A stretch of DNA of 64,000 bases from Flavobacterium pisciphilum (GCF_020905345.1 NZ_JAJJMO010000001.1:744001-808000); one strand, 5' to 3'; counted from the stretch's first letter, positions 49,194 to 57,475 are shown. Numbers and translations are program-made. Notes: generated by a model from the sequence alone, not told the origin.

Positions 49194-49242
49194 CTTTTAT
49201 ATTTTATTTAAACCTCTATATAATAAACTTAGAAAACAATTA

Positions 49243-49306
49243 TAAAATTAGGCAATTTGTTCAGTACCAGTTTTACAATATTCTGGTTTATTTTATGAGA
49301 TTTACT
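49243..49306 (-). promoter_or_regulatory. Promoter with 17-bp metal-regulon box, Fur-family gene
   Basis: Minus strand: box AGTAAATCTCATAAAAT (49306-49290), preceded by AATC as in the HMA promoter, and a near-consensus -7 TAATTTTA (49250-49243), 56 bp apart start to start. Confidence 0.55.
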
Positions 49307-49359
49307 GATTAACCATTTTACTAAATATTTCAACTAGTGTAAAAAAACTATAATACCAA

Positions 49360-49929
49360 TTACAAATAATGTATATAACCAATTTCTGGCAGGTACATAC
49401 AATTCTCGCAATTATCATATTCAAAAGTTGATTCAGCAGGTTGTTCAAAATTGATTTTTAAAAATGCATCTGAGAATAAAGCATACGGCGGAAATTTGGC
49501 AATATGATTTTTGAGCATTTTGTGAGCTTCCACAACTGGAGCTCCATAAAGTTTCTCAAACCTTCCAATTTTATATTTAGTAAAAGTACCATAGTGCACA
49601 ATAATTTTTAATGACAAAGGAATTTCCATTGCAAGTTGCAACGATAGCCTTGTTACTTCCTTTTTAAAGTTGTTATACATTACTACAATCTGAGCTATTG
49701 TATCGTCAAAAGAGGGAATCTGGCGGTATTTATAAAACAATACGGCATCACCTTCAATCTCAGAAACTTCAAGTGAAAGGTTGTTACTATCAACTATTGA
49801 TTTCAGGAGATTCTCAGTTATGTATTTTCCAATAAACATATTGGTACTTATAACAAAATCTGTAAAACCAGATATGTCCGGAATCATCAGCATGCCTGTT
49901 TTATCTTGGGGTATTTGAGTAGGAAACAT
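49360..49929 (-). CDS. DUF2652 protein (cyclase-homology-like)
   Basis: 189 residues. The blocks MIPDISGFTDFV, SLEVSEIEGDAVLFY and IIVHYG identify the DUF2652 family, which resembles the core of class III nucleotide cyclases (first Asp in PDISGFT, second in EGDAV). No cyclase activity can be claimed from this sequence. It stands alone, with a promoter carrying a copy of the metal-regulon box, so it may belong to the metal response. Function unknown. Confidence 0.75.
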   Translation of the reverse strand: MFPTQIPQDKTGMLMIPDISGFTDFVISTNMFIGKYITENLLKSIVDSNNLSLEVSEIEGDAVLFYKYRQIPSFDDTIAQIVVMYNNFKKEVTRLSLQLAMEIPLSLKIIVHYGTFTKYKIGRFEKLYGAPVVEAHKMLKNHIAKFPPYALFSDAFLKINFEQPAESTFEYDNCENCMYLPEIGYIHYL

Positions 49930-49960
49930 ATCGGTATTAAATATTTTTTGTTTTGTGATA

Positions 49961-50025
49961 CAAATTTTAGCATAGTAAAACTATATCGTATGGTCCTATT
50001 CCCTATTTGATTTATAACATTTACA
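49961..50025 (-). promoter_or_regulatory. Promoter with 17-bp metal-regulon box, DUF2652 gene
   Basis: Minus strand: box TGTAAATGTTATAAATC (50025-50009) and -7-like AAAATTTG (49968-49961), exactly 57 bp apart. The sequence after the box (GGGAATAGG) resembles that after the HMA-operon box (AGGAATAG). From here to 50258 I see only AT-rich DNA. Confidence 0.5.
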
Positions 50026-50258
50026 GATATCAAGAATCTAATAGGCAATCGATATAACATTTTTTCCCCCATAGCATTATATATTCTCTACAAATACAGC
50101 ATTGTTAGAAGATTTATTTAAGTTTTTCTTTATTCAAATTGATATATTGAAGGATAGTATTGCCTGAAAATTATGCTAATAATTTAAATTAAAATTGTGT
50201 GTATAGTCAATATTTTCTTATTTTTAGATGATAATTTTTAACTAGAAACCAATAGAAC

Positions 50259-50336
50259 ATGAAGTTTGAATATACAATACTGAGGAGTAATACAGTCGTT
50301 AATCTAATTAAATACGAATACCAACATGGATACTAA
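50259..50336 (+). CDS. Leader ORF 1, 25 codons, overlapping the next gene start
   Basis: Small ORF with core SNTVVNLIKYEYQHG that ends 11 bp inside the start of the 50326 gene in another frame. Two homologous ORFs precede the two paralogues. Amino-acid similarity, shared stop overlap and an in-frame 3-bp indel support translation; the peptide may act by translational coupling. Not a recognised family. Confidence 0.5.
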   Translation: MKFEYTILRSNTVVNLIKYEYQHGY

Positions 50337-51249
50337 AGATCCAAGATTTAACGGACTCAGCATTGCTACCGGAGTCGTTCGCCACTCAGACCTTTGTTAT
50401 TTGATTGCCACACACGACCAAGCTACCAGCGAAGGTTATAGCGATTCGATACTTTTTACTCTATATCGTGAAACTCTATATGCTGGCGTAGTGCCATGGC
50501 TTGCCTGTTCTGGAACAGTCTGTCATATACCTGCCGAACGTTACCTCATGTTGGGCAGTGATGGATCAGTCGAAGCCAGTGGCGGTGGTACTAAAAATGA
50601 AGAAGCAATTGCCAACTGCGGAGTAGACCCAAGAAAACGCGGTCCTCTTCGTGAAATCCGTGGTATTGCTAACGGTAGAGCCTATGCTGTAGGAACCTGT
50701 CGCCAAGCCTATATCCGTGAGGATGCAGATCAATGGAAATGCATTGACCAGAGTGCTCAAATTGGTGATACTCCAATTACTGACACCAGCTTTGAATCTA
50801 TCGATGGATTCAACGAACAAGAAATTTATACTGTTGGTTGGGAAGGTGAAATATGGAAATATGATGGTTCTCTTTTCACTCAACAAAATAGTCCAACAGA
50901 TCTAGCACTCTATAAAGTTCGCTGTGCACCAGATGGTTTTACTTATGCCTGCGGTCAGCTCGGAACCTTGCTTCGTGGACGTGATAATCAATGGGAAGTA
51001 ATCAAGCATGAAAGCACCACCGAAGATCTTTGGGGTATGGAGGTTTTCGATGGGAAATTGTATGTGTCGTCTGCTCATTTCGTCTATCAACTCGTAGATG
51101 GCAAACTCGAACCTATTGACTTTGGGGACGAGGTTCCACGGACTTGTTATCACCTAAGTGCAGCCAACGGAATCATGTGGTCCATAGGATCCAAAGATGT
51201 AATGGAGTTTGATGGGGTGAACTGGAAACGCTGCCTACAAATTGACTAA
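50326..51249 (+). CDS. Tandem paralogue 1, beta-propeller-like protein of unknown function
   Basis: 307 residues, no signal peptide or membrane segment, so probably cytoplasmic or exported without a Sec signal. From about residue 100 on there are repeated blades of the type GIANGRAYAVGTCRQAYIRE, EIYTVGWEGEIWKYDG, FTYACGQLGTLLRGRDNQWE and LWGMEVFDGKLYVSSAHFVY, typical of beta-propeller strands ending in W/Y-D-G turns. Residues about 25-100 vary among the three paralogues, while the rest is nearly identical. Base composition is visibly richer in G+C than the flanking metal genes, suggesting transfer. Each copy has a leader ORF overlapping its start. I do not recognise the family; a lectin-like, effector or immunity role is possible but unsupported. 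Confidence 0.8.
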   Translation: MDTKDPRFNGLSIATGVVRHSDLCYLIATHDQATSEGYSDSILFTLYRETLYAGVVPWLACSGTVCHIPAERYLMLGSDGSVEASGGGTKNEEAIANCGVDPRKRGPLREIRGIANGRAYAVGTCRQAYIREDADQWKCIDQSAQIGDTPITDTSFESIDGFNEQEIYTVGWEGEIWKYDGSLFTQQNSPTDLALYKVRCAPDGFTYACGQLGTLLRGRDNQWEVIKHESTTEDLWGMEVFDGKLYVSSAHFVYQLVDGKLEPIDFGDEVPRTCYHLSAANGIMWSIGSKDVMEFDGVNWKRCLQID

Positions 51250-51252
51250 TCG

Positions 51253-51274
51253 AATTATCTTTTAAAGGATAATT
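51253..51274. other. Palindrome between paralogues 1 and 2
   Basis: AATTATC and GATAATT arms around TTTTAAAG. A related perfect palindrome follows paralogue 2, so it is part of the duplicated unit. It could be a weak hairpin in the transcript. Confidence 0.45.
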
Positions 51275-51296
51275 TTAATTAAAAAGCCTATAAAAA

Positions 51297-51374
51297 ATGA
51301 AGCTTAAACATATAATAAAGAGTAATACAGTCGTTAATTTAATTAAATCTGAAAATCAACATGGACGACACTAG
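51297..51374 (+). CDS. Leader ORF 2, 25 codons, overlapping the next gene start
   Basis: Homologue of the leader at 50259 with the conserved core SNTVVNLIKSENQHG. It is one codon shorter before the core and one longer at the end, so reading frame is kept. It overlaps the 51361 gene by 14 bp in a different frame. Confidence 0.5.
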   Translation: MKLKHIIKSNTVVNLIKSENQHGRH

Positions 51375-52290
51375 AGATCCACGATTCAGCGGACTCAGCA
51401 TAGCTACTGGAGTCGTTCGCTACTCAGACTTGTCCTATTTGATTACTACACACGACGAAGCTACCAGCGAGGGATATATCGATTCAATAATGTACACTCT
51501 AGACCGTAAAACCTGGTATGCCGGCACAGTGCCGTGGCTTGGCTGCTCTGGAACGGTCTGCCATATACCTGCCGAACGCTACTTAGCACTGGGCACTGAT
51601 GGATCAGTAAGAGCCAGTGGTGGTGGCGTAGTAAAGGAAGAGGCACCTATCGCAAACTCCGGAATCGATCCAAAGAAGCGTGGTCCTCTTCGCGAAATCC
51701 GTGGCATTGCTAATGGTCGAGCCTATGCTGTAGGAACATGTCGCCAAGCCTATGTTCGTGAGGACGAAAATCTATGGAGATGCATTGACCAGAGTGCTCA
51801 AATTGGTGATACTCCAATTACTGACACCAGCTTTGAATCTATCGATGGATTCAACGAACAGGAAATTTATACTGTTGGTTGGGAAGGTGAAATATGGAAG
51901 TATGATGGTTCTCTTTTCACCCAACAGAATAGTCCAACTAACTTGGCACTCTATAAAGTTCGCTGTGCACCAGATGGTTTTGCTTATGCCTGTGGTCAGC
52001 TCGGAACCTTACTTCGTGGACGTGATAATCAATGGGAAATAATTAAGCATGAAAGTACCACAGAAGATCTTTGGGGTATGGAAATTTTCAATGGAAAATT
52101 ATATGTATCCTCCTCTCATTTCGTCTATCAACTCGTAGATGGCAAACTCGAACCTATTGACTTTGGAGACGAGGTTCCACGGACTTGTTATCACCTAAGT
52201 GCTGCCGACGGAATCATGTGGTCCATAGGCCCAAAAGATGTAATGGAGTTTGATGGTTTAAACTGGAAACGTTGTTTACAAATTGACTAA
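51361..52290 (+). CDS. Tandem paralogue 2, beta-propeller-like protein of unknown function
   Basis: 309 residues, nearly identical to the 50326 protein after about residue 100 and more diverged between 25 and 100 (for example SYLITTHDEATSEGYID). Same propeller-like repeats, no export signal. It starts 1035 bp after paralogue 1, with the intergenic leader and hairpin duplicated too, so the unit duplicated as a block including its leader ORF. Function unknown. Confidence 0.8.
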   Translation: MDDTRDPRFSGLSIATGVVRYSDLSYLITTHDEATSEGYIDSIMYTLDRKTWYAGTVPWLGCSGTVCHIPAERYLALGTDGSVRASGGGVVKEEAPIANSGIDPKKRGPLREIRGIANGRAYAVGTCRQAYVREDENLWRCIDQSAQIGDTPITDTSFESIDGFNEQEIYTVGWEGEIWKYDGSLFTQQNSPTNLALYKVRCAPDGFAYACGQLGTLLRGRDNQWEIIKHESTTEDLWGMEIFNGKLYVSSSHFVYQLVDGKLEPIDFGDEVPRTCYHLSAADGIMWSIGPKDVMEFDGLNWKRCLQID

Positions 52291-52295
52291 TCGAG

Positions 52296-52313
52296 TTATC
52301 TTTTAAAAGATAA
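52296..52313. other. Palindrome between paralogues 2 and 3
   Basis: Perfect palindrome TTATCTTTTAAAAGATAA, equivalent to the one at 51253-51274. Six bases after the preceding stop codon. Confidence 0.45.
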
Positions 52314-52338
52314 TTTTCAACTAAAAAACCAATAAAAC

Positions 52339-52416
52339 ATGAAACTTAAATATACAATACTGAAGAGTAACACAGTCACTAATCTAATTAAATCTGAATA
52401 CCAATATGGACACTAG
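52339..52416 (+). CDS. Leader ORF 3, 25 codons, overlapping the next gene start
   Basis: Third homologue, core SNTVTNLIKSEYQYG, ending in a TAG 11 bp inside the 52406 gene. Together the three leaders keep length, frame and overlap geometry. Confidence 0.5.
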   Translation: MKLKYTILKSNTVTNLIKSEYQYGH

Positions 52417-53329
52417 AGATCCACGATTCAGCGGACTCAGCATTGCTACTGGAACTGTTCGCTATTCAGACCTTTGTTATTTGATTGCCAGAAGCGATGA
52501 TGTTATCCGCGAAGGTTATAGCGATTCAATACTATTGGCTCTAGATTGTGGAACTTGGGGGGCTGATGCTGTACAGTGGCTTGCCTGTTCTGGAACAGTC
52601 TGTCATATACCAGCAGAACGTTACCTAACGTTGGGAATCGATGGATCAATAGACGCCAGTGGTGGTGGCTTTAGAACCCAAGAGACTATTGTTAACTCTG
52701 AAGTAGATCCAAAAAAACGCGGCCCACTTCGTGAAATCCGTGGTATTGCTAACGGTAGAGCCTATGCTGTAGGAACATGTCGCCAAGCCTATGTTCGTGA
52801 GGATGCAGATCAATGGAAATGCATAGACCAGAGTGCTCAAATTGGTGATACACCAATCACCGACACCAGCTTCGAATCTATTGATGGATTCAACGAACAG
52901 GAAATTTATACTGTCGGTTGGGAAGGTGAAATATGGAAGTATGATGGTTCTCTTTTCTCTCAGCAGAATAGTCCAACAAATCTAGCACTCTATAAAGTTC
53001 GCTGTGCACCAGATGGTTTTACTTATGCCTGTGGTCAGCTCGGAACCTTACTTCGTGGACGTGATAATCAATGGGAAATAATTAAGCATGAAAGTACCAC
53101 AGAAGATCTCTGGGGTATGGAAATTTTCAATGGAAAATTATATGTATCCTCCTCTCATTTCGTCTATCAACTCGTAGATGACAAGCTCAAACCTGTTGAC
53201 TTTGGAGATGAGATTCCACGGACTTGTTACCACCTAAGCGCAGCCGATGGAATCATGTGGTCCACAGGACCCAAGGATGTAATGGAGTTTGACGGTTCGA
53301 ATTGGAAACGCTGTCTACAAATTGACTAA
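52406..53329 (+). CDS. Tandem paralogue 3, beta-propeller-like protein of unknown function
   Basis: 307 residues, same architecture as the two preceding genes. The variable segment is the most different of the three (CYLIARSDDVIREGYSD, LALDCGTWGADAVQW), whereas residues after 100 match almost exactly. This mosaic of a variable N-terminal part and a homogenised C-terminal part suggests diversifying selection on a recognition surface with gene conversion elsewhere. A small hairpin (TCGGATT/AATCCGA, 53340-53360) follows the stop. Confidence 0.8.
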   Translation: MDTRDPRFSGLSIATGTVRYSDLCYLIARSDDVIREGYSDSILLALDCGTWGADAVQWLACSGTVCHIPAERYLTLGIDGSIDASGGGFRTQETIVNSEVDPKKRGPLREIRGIANGRAYAVGTCRQAYVREDADQWKCIDQSAQIGDTPITDTSFESIDGFNEQEIYTVGWEGEIWKYDGSLFSQQNSPTNLALYKVRCAPDGFTYACGQLGTLLRGRDNQWEIIKHESTTEDLWGMEIFNGKLYVSSSHFVYQLVDDKLKPVDFGDEIPRTCYHLSAADGIMWSTGPKDVMEFDGSNWKRCLQID

Positions 53330-53528
53330 CTCAGTCATCTCGGATTAACTCTGAATCCGAATTGACCTTCCTATCGAAGTAGAAATAATGAAGAATAAAA
53401 ACCGAGGTACATATATACTTGAATATGCCAAGAATAATTATTTTAAATTTGCATCTAAAATTTTCATTAAACCATAATTTATTTGATAATTTTTTATTCG
53501 TAAAACTTAAATTTGGTGTATTGAAGTA

Positions 53529-53536
53529 TATTTTTG
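53529..53536 (+). promoter_or_regulatory. Predicted promoter -7 element TATTTTTG
   Basis: Exact TAnnTTTG match 61 bp before the ATG of the HMA-AraC regulator at 53597. No good copy of the 17-bp box lies 57 bp upstream; a partial one (AATCAGTACACCACAAA, 53561-53577) sits downstream of it. Confidence 0.4.
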
Positions 53537-53596
53537 CCTTGAAATTTAATAACAAGTGTCAATCAGTACACCACAAAATTCTGATATACCAAGAAT

Positions 53597-54160
53597 ATGA
53601 GCATATTATTCATTAAAAATATGGTTTGTAACCGTTGTATAATGGTCGTTCAAAATGAACTTGAAAAACTCAATTTGGACTTTACAAATATTAAACTAGG
53701 AGAAGTTACCTTAAGTAAGGAACTTAGCTCAGACGAAAGAGATTCAGTTGAAAAAGTGCTGGTTCCTTTAGGTTTTGAGGTCATAGATGATAAAAAAAGT
53801 CGAATCATTGAAAAGATAAAAAATATCATCATCGATTTGGTACATCATCAAGATAATGATTCAAAAAATAATCTATCTGATATATTGAGTGAAAAACTGA
53901 ATCATGACTACAACTATCTTTCAAATCTATTTTCTGAAGTGGAAGGTACTACGATAGAAAAATATTTTATTGCTCAAAAAATTGAAAAAATAAAAGAGCT
54001 TTTGGTTTATGATGAATTATCGCTAAGCGAAATTGCTATTCGTTTAAACTATTCAAGCGTAGCCTACCTTAGCAATCAGTTTAAAAAAGTTACTGGACTA
54101 ACTCCAAGTTATTTCAAACAGATTCGTGAAGATAAAAGAAAACCACTGGATAAGGTATAA
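53597..54160 (+). CDS. HMA-like sensor fused to AraC HTH, regulator 1
   Basis: 187 residues. The N-terminal 65 residues look like a compact HMA-type fold with the metal-binding pair in NMVCNRCIMVVQNELEKL. A linker follows, and residues 105-180 form an AraC-type double helix-turn-helix (SLSEIAIRLNYSSVAYLSNQFKKVTGLTPSYFK). A regulator that binds metal directly through an HMA-like domain would sense cytoplasmic Cu(I) or a similar ion. It is upstream of the copper ATPase gene by 88 bp, and a paralogue lies on the other side of the ATPase gene. It is a candidate reader of the 17-bp box found in six promoters here. Confidence 0.85.
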   Translation: MSILFIKNMVCNRCIMVVQNELEKLNLDFTNIKLGEVTLSKELSSDERDSVEKVLVPLGFEVIDDKKSRIIEKIKNIIIDLVHHQDNDSKNNLSDILSEKLNHDYNYLSNLFSEVEGTTIEKYFIAQKIEKIKELLVYDELSLSEIAIRLNYSSVAYLSNQFKKVTGLTPSYFKQIREDKRKPLDKV

Positions 54161-54224
54161 GTAAATATTACAAATCAAACCCATAATTCCGCAATAGAAT
54201 TTAGAGTTCTTGTCGCCAACTTTG
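54160..54224 (+). promoter_or_regulatory. Promoter with 17-bp metal-regulon box, copper ATPase gene
   Basis: Box AGTAAATATTACAAATC (54160-54176) and near-consensus -7 CAACTTTG (54217-54224), 57 bp apart. The intervening sequence is strongly similar to that of the promoter at 63336. Confidence 0.65.
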
Positions 54225-54248
54225 CATGTAAAATACAACAAGCGAAAT

Positions 54249-56666
54249 ATGGCGACAATTAAAACTAAGGAAACAATTTACATTCCTCTAGAAAATGTAG
54301 ATAGCGAGCACTGTGCATTAATAGTAACAAAAGGATTAGCACAGGTTAAAGGTGTCGAAACCTACAATATAGAACTTAACAACCGTAGGGCTGCCATTAC
54401 TGTATCTGACAATGAAATAGTTGGCAATGCTGTTAAAACGATTAAAGACCTAGGGTATGGTGTTACAACTGTTAAAAACAGTTTTCCTGTTCTTGGGATG
54501 ACTTGTGCATCTTGTGCAGGCAGTGCAGAAAGCATCATAAAGTATGAATCTGGAGTTGTTGACGCTTCTGTCAACTTTGCAACGGGAAATCTAACTGTAG
54601 AATATCTTCCTAATATGACTGACGCTTCTAAATTACAGAAGGCTGCTCAGGCTGTTGGTTACGACTTACTTATTGTGGACGAAACCCAGCAACAAGAATC
54701 TCTGGAAGTTATCCATGCAGAGAAATTCAGAAAATTAAAAAATAAAACCATCTGGGCGGTTATACTCTCACTACCTGTAGTAGCTATTGGTATGTTCTTT
54801 ATGGATATGCCTTATGGCAATGAGATTATGTGGTTCTTTTCGACTCCTGTAGTACTTTGGCTCGGTAAAGATTTCTTCATTAATGCATGGAAGCAAACAA
54901 AGAACCGTTCTGCTAATATGGATACATTGGTAGCTTTGAGTACTGGAATCGCTTACCTCTTCAGTGTATTTAATATGTTGTTTATGGATTTCTGGCATCA
55001 ACGCGGATTACACGCCCACGTTTACTTTGAAGCGGCTGCCGTAGTTATAACATTCATCCTATTAGGTAAATTACTAGAAGAAAAGGCTAAAGGCAACACC
55101 TCAACTGCTATTAAAAAGTTAATGGGATTACAGCCAAAAACTGTCATAGTTATACAAGCTGATGGAACAGAAAAACAAATCGCTATTGAAGAAGTAACTG
55201 TTGGAGCTATCATCTTAGTAAAGCCAGGTGAAAAAATTGCCGTAGATGGAGTGGTTACTTCTGGAAATTCATACGTTGATGAAAGTATGTTGAGCGGTGA
55301 GCCTGTTCCTGTATTAAAAAAAGAGCACGAAAAGGTATTTGCTGGAACTATAAACCAAAAAGGAAGCTTTCAATTTAAAGCGGTTAAAGTTGGTAAAGAA
55401 ACCATGCTTGCTCAGATTATAAAAATGGTGCAAGAAGCTCAAGGAAGTAAAGCGCCTGTACAGAAATTGGTAGATAAGATTGCAGGTATTTTTGTCCCAA
55501 TTGTAATTGGTATTGCCATCCTTACCTTTGTTACATGGTTATTACTTGGAGGTGATAATGCTGTTGCACAAGCATTAATGGCTGCAGTTACTGTATTGGT
55601 TATTGCTTGTCCTTGTGCATTGGGTCTTGCTACACCTACAGCCATAATGGTTGGTGTAGGTAAAGGTGCTGAAAATGGTATACTGATTAAAGATGCTGAG
55701 AGTTTAGAACTAGCGAGAAAAGTTACTGCTATTGTCTTAGATAAAACTGGAACTATTACCGAAGGTAGACCTCAGGTTACTGGCGTTAAATGGTTAGATA
55801 ATATAGATACAACAAAAGATATCTTAATTAGCATTGAAAAACAATCAGAACATCCTCTAGCAGAAGCTGTAGTGAAAAATTTTGAGGGTGTACAAACCGT
55901 TGTTTTATCTGATTTTGATAGTATCACTGGTAAAGGGGCAAAAGCGGATTATATGGGGCAAACCTATTTTGTCGGTAATAAGAAATTATTAGAAGAAAAT
56001 AATATCTCTATTGACAATCAATTATTGAATCAAGCCGATAAATGGGGCAAAGAGTCAAAGACTGTAATATGGTTTACTGACAGCAAACAAACATTATCTG
56101 TAATTGCAATTTCTGATAAAATCAAAGAAACATCTGTTGAAGCTATCAAACAAATGCAAGATATGGGCATTGAACTGTATATGCTTACTGGTGATAACGA
56201 AGCAACTGCAAAAGCTATTGCTAGTCAAACAGGAATCAAACATTATAAGGCAGAAGTATTACCGCAACACAAAGCCGATTTTGTAAAAGAACTACAGCAA
56301 CAAGGTAAAACAGTAGCAATGGTGGGTGATGGTATAAATGATAGTACTGCACTAGCGACTGCTGATGTAAGTATTGCAATGGGTAAAGGAAGTGATATCG
56401 CAATGGACGTTGCAAAAATGACCATTATTTCATCTGACTTGACAAAAATACCACAAGCCATACGCCTATCTAAACAAACTGTATTAACAATCAAACAAAA
56501 TCTATTTTGGGCATTTATCTATAATCTAATCGGTATTCCTCTTGCAGCAGGTATATTGTATCCAATTAATGGCTTTTTGTTGAATCCGATGATAGCAGGT
56601 GCAGCAATGGCTTTGAGTAGCGTAAGTGTGGTAAGTAATAGCTTGCGATTGAAGTGGAAAAAATAA
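54249..56666 (+). CDS. copA: P1B-1 copper-exporting ATPase
   Basis: 805 residues from the ATG at 54249; a TTG 39 bp upstream opens the frame but overlaps the -7 box and is unlikely. Two N-terminal HMA-like domains: the first lost its CxxC (VDSEHCALIV), the second is intact (GMTCASC near 85). Then the membrane CPC motif (ACPCALGLATPTA near 453), DKTGTITEG near 497, EHPLAEAV and GDGINDSTALATADV. The copper class is indicated by CPCALGLATP and the C-terminal MALSSVSVVSNSLRL block. Exports Cu(I) from the cytoplasm. It is flanked on both sides by HMA-AraC regulators and driven by a boxed promoter. Confidence 0.93.
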   Translation: MATIKTKETIYIPLENVDSEHCALIVTKGLAQVKGVETYNIELNNRRAAITVSDNEIVGNAVKTIKDLGYGVTTVKNSFPVLGMTCASCAGSAESIIKYESGVVDASVNFATGNLTVEYLPNMTDASKLQKAAQAVGYDLLIVDETQQQESLEVIHAEKFRKLKNKTIWAVILSLPVVAIGMFFMDMPYGNEIMWFFSTPVVLWLGKDFFINAWKQTKNRSANMDTLVALSTGIAYLFSVFNMLFMDFWHQRGLHAHVYFEAAAVVITFILLGKLLEEKAKGNTSTAIKKLMGLQPKTVIVIQADGTEKQIAIEEVTVGAIILVKPGEKIAVDGVVTSGNSYVDESMLSGEPVPVLKKEHEKVFAGTINQKGSFQFKAVKVGKETMLAQIIKMVQEAQGSKAPVQKLVDKIAGIFVPIVIGIAILTFVTWLLLGGDNAVAQALMAAVTVLVIACPCALGLATPTAIMVGVGKGAENGILIKDAESLELARKVTAIVLDKTGTITEGRPQVTGVKWLDNIDTTKDILISIEKQSEHPLAEAVVKNFEGVQTVVLSDFDSITGKGAKADYMGQTYFVGNKKLLEENNISIDNQLLNQADKWGKESKTVIWFTDSKQTLSVIAISDKIKETSVEAIKQMQDMGIELYMLTGDNEATAKAIASQTGIKHYKAEVLPQHKADFVKELQQQGKTVAMVGDGINDSTALATADVSIAMGKGSDIAMDVAKMTIISSDLTKIPQAIRLSKQTVLTIKQNLFWAFIYNLIGIPLAAGILYPINGFLLNPMIAGAAMALSSVSVVSNSLRLKWKK

Positions 56667-56721
56667 TCTCCATTCAAAACGGTTTAATAATTCTATTTAT
56701 ATCATCAAAAAAACTAGCAAA

Positions 56722-56832
56722 ATGAAAAATCTAACAACCAATATTTCCAATATACAGAGTGATCACTGCCTATCAAAAATAAGCCATGCGACTTTAGACC
56801 TAAACAGTTGGATGCGATGGAAAAAACCTTAA
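56722..56832 (+). CDS. Short ORF overlapping HMA-AraC regulator 2, possible HMA remnant
   Basis: 36-codon ORF (begins MKNLTTNISNIQSDHC) overlapping the start of the 56817 gene by 16 bp in another frame. Its SDHC segment resembles the degenerate SEHC of the first CopA domain, so it may be a truncated HMA protein or a leader ORF. It spans a palindrome AGTGATCACT (56758-56767). Weak support. Confidence 0.3.
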   Translation: MKNLTTNISNIQSDHCLSKISHATLDLNSWMRWKKP

Positions 56833-57413
56833 AATTACTAATCAAAGGAATGGTATGCAACAGATGCATTTATGTCCTATCAGAAGAATTTGTAAAACTT
56901 GGTCTTGATGTTTCCGAAATACGTTTAGGTGAAATAATCTTAAAGGATACAGGCAAAAAAATTGAAGAACAGGTTATCAGAACGATGCTTAAAAAAAATG
57001 GATTCGATCTGTTATATAGTAAGAATCAAAAAATTATCAATCTGATTAAAGACACTGTTGAAAAGGGGATTCAAGAACAATTAGATACAGGAGAACCAAT
57101 TAAATTTTCAACACTCATAAGCAACGAATTACACAAAGACTACGATGCATTGAGTTTCTTGTTTTCAACTTCTGAGGGGTATACCTTAGAAAAATTCATC
57201 ATTTCGAAAAAGATAGAAAAAGTAAAAGAGCTTTTAGTATATACAGATCAATCGATGACAGAAATTACAAATTCTTTAGGTTATAATAGTCCGGCGCATC
57301 TGTCTAATCAATTAAAAAAATATACTGGTTTTACTTCTTCTTATTATAAACAAATAAGACGCGATAAAATGGCAATTGTACAAAATCAATTAAGTAAAAA
57401 TAATAGTTCATAA
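56817..57413 (+). CDS. HMA-like sensor fused to AraC HTH, regulator 2
   Basis: 198 residues from the ATG at 56817 (a TTG three codons earlier is the alternative). Same layout as regulator 1: an N-terminal HMA-like domain with KGMVCNRCIYVLSEEF and a C-terminal AraC HTH (SMTEITNSLGYNSPAHLSNQLKKYTGFTSSYYKQIRRDK). The two share the block LGE(V/I)xL after the metal motif and the whole HTH region. It follows the copper ATPase gene by 150 bp with no boxed promoter of its own, so it may be co-transcribed. A terminator follows. Confidence 0.85.
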   Translation: MEKTLKLLIKGMVCNRCIYVLSEEFVKLGLDVSEIRLGEIILKDTGKKIEEQVIRTMLKKNGFDLLYSKNQKIINLIKDTVEKGIQEQLDTGEPIKFSTLISNELHKDYDALSFLFSTSEGYTLEKFIISKKIEKVKELLVYTDQSMTEITNSLGYNSPAHLSNQLKKYTGFTSSYYKQIRRDKMAIVQNQLSKNNSS

Positions 57414-57475
57414 AAACTCTTGATGCAACTTTATTAACTAAAGTGTACAATACTATTTAAGTAAAATTAGCTTAT

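Noticed and set aside
49887..50072. 61-codon minus-strand ORF at the start of the DUF2652 gene
   Set aside because: It overlaps the promoter box and the DUF2652 start in another frame and has no family resemblance.
50259..52416. Leader ORFs as RiPP precursor peptides
   Set aside because: No maturase, protease or transporter gene is adjacent, and the peptides have no core rich in Cys, Ser or Thr; overlap with the next start fits a regulatory leader better.
53561..53581. Seventh metal-regulon box in front of the first HMA-AraC gene
   Set aside because: Only the AATCAGTA part matches well and it lies downstream of the best -7 element, so the fixed 57-bp geometry is absent.
53331..53616. Small ORFs on both strands between the third tandem gene and the HMA-AraC gene
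   Set aside because: They are AT-rich, overlap each other and a predicted promoter, and show no domain.
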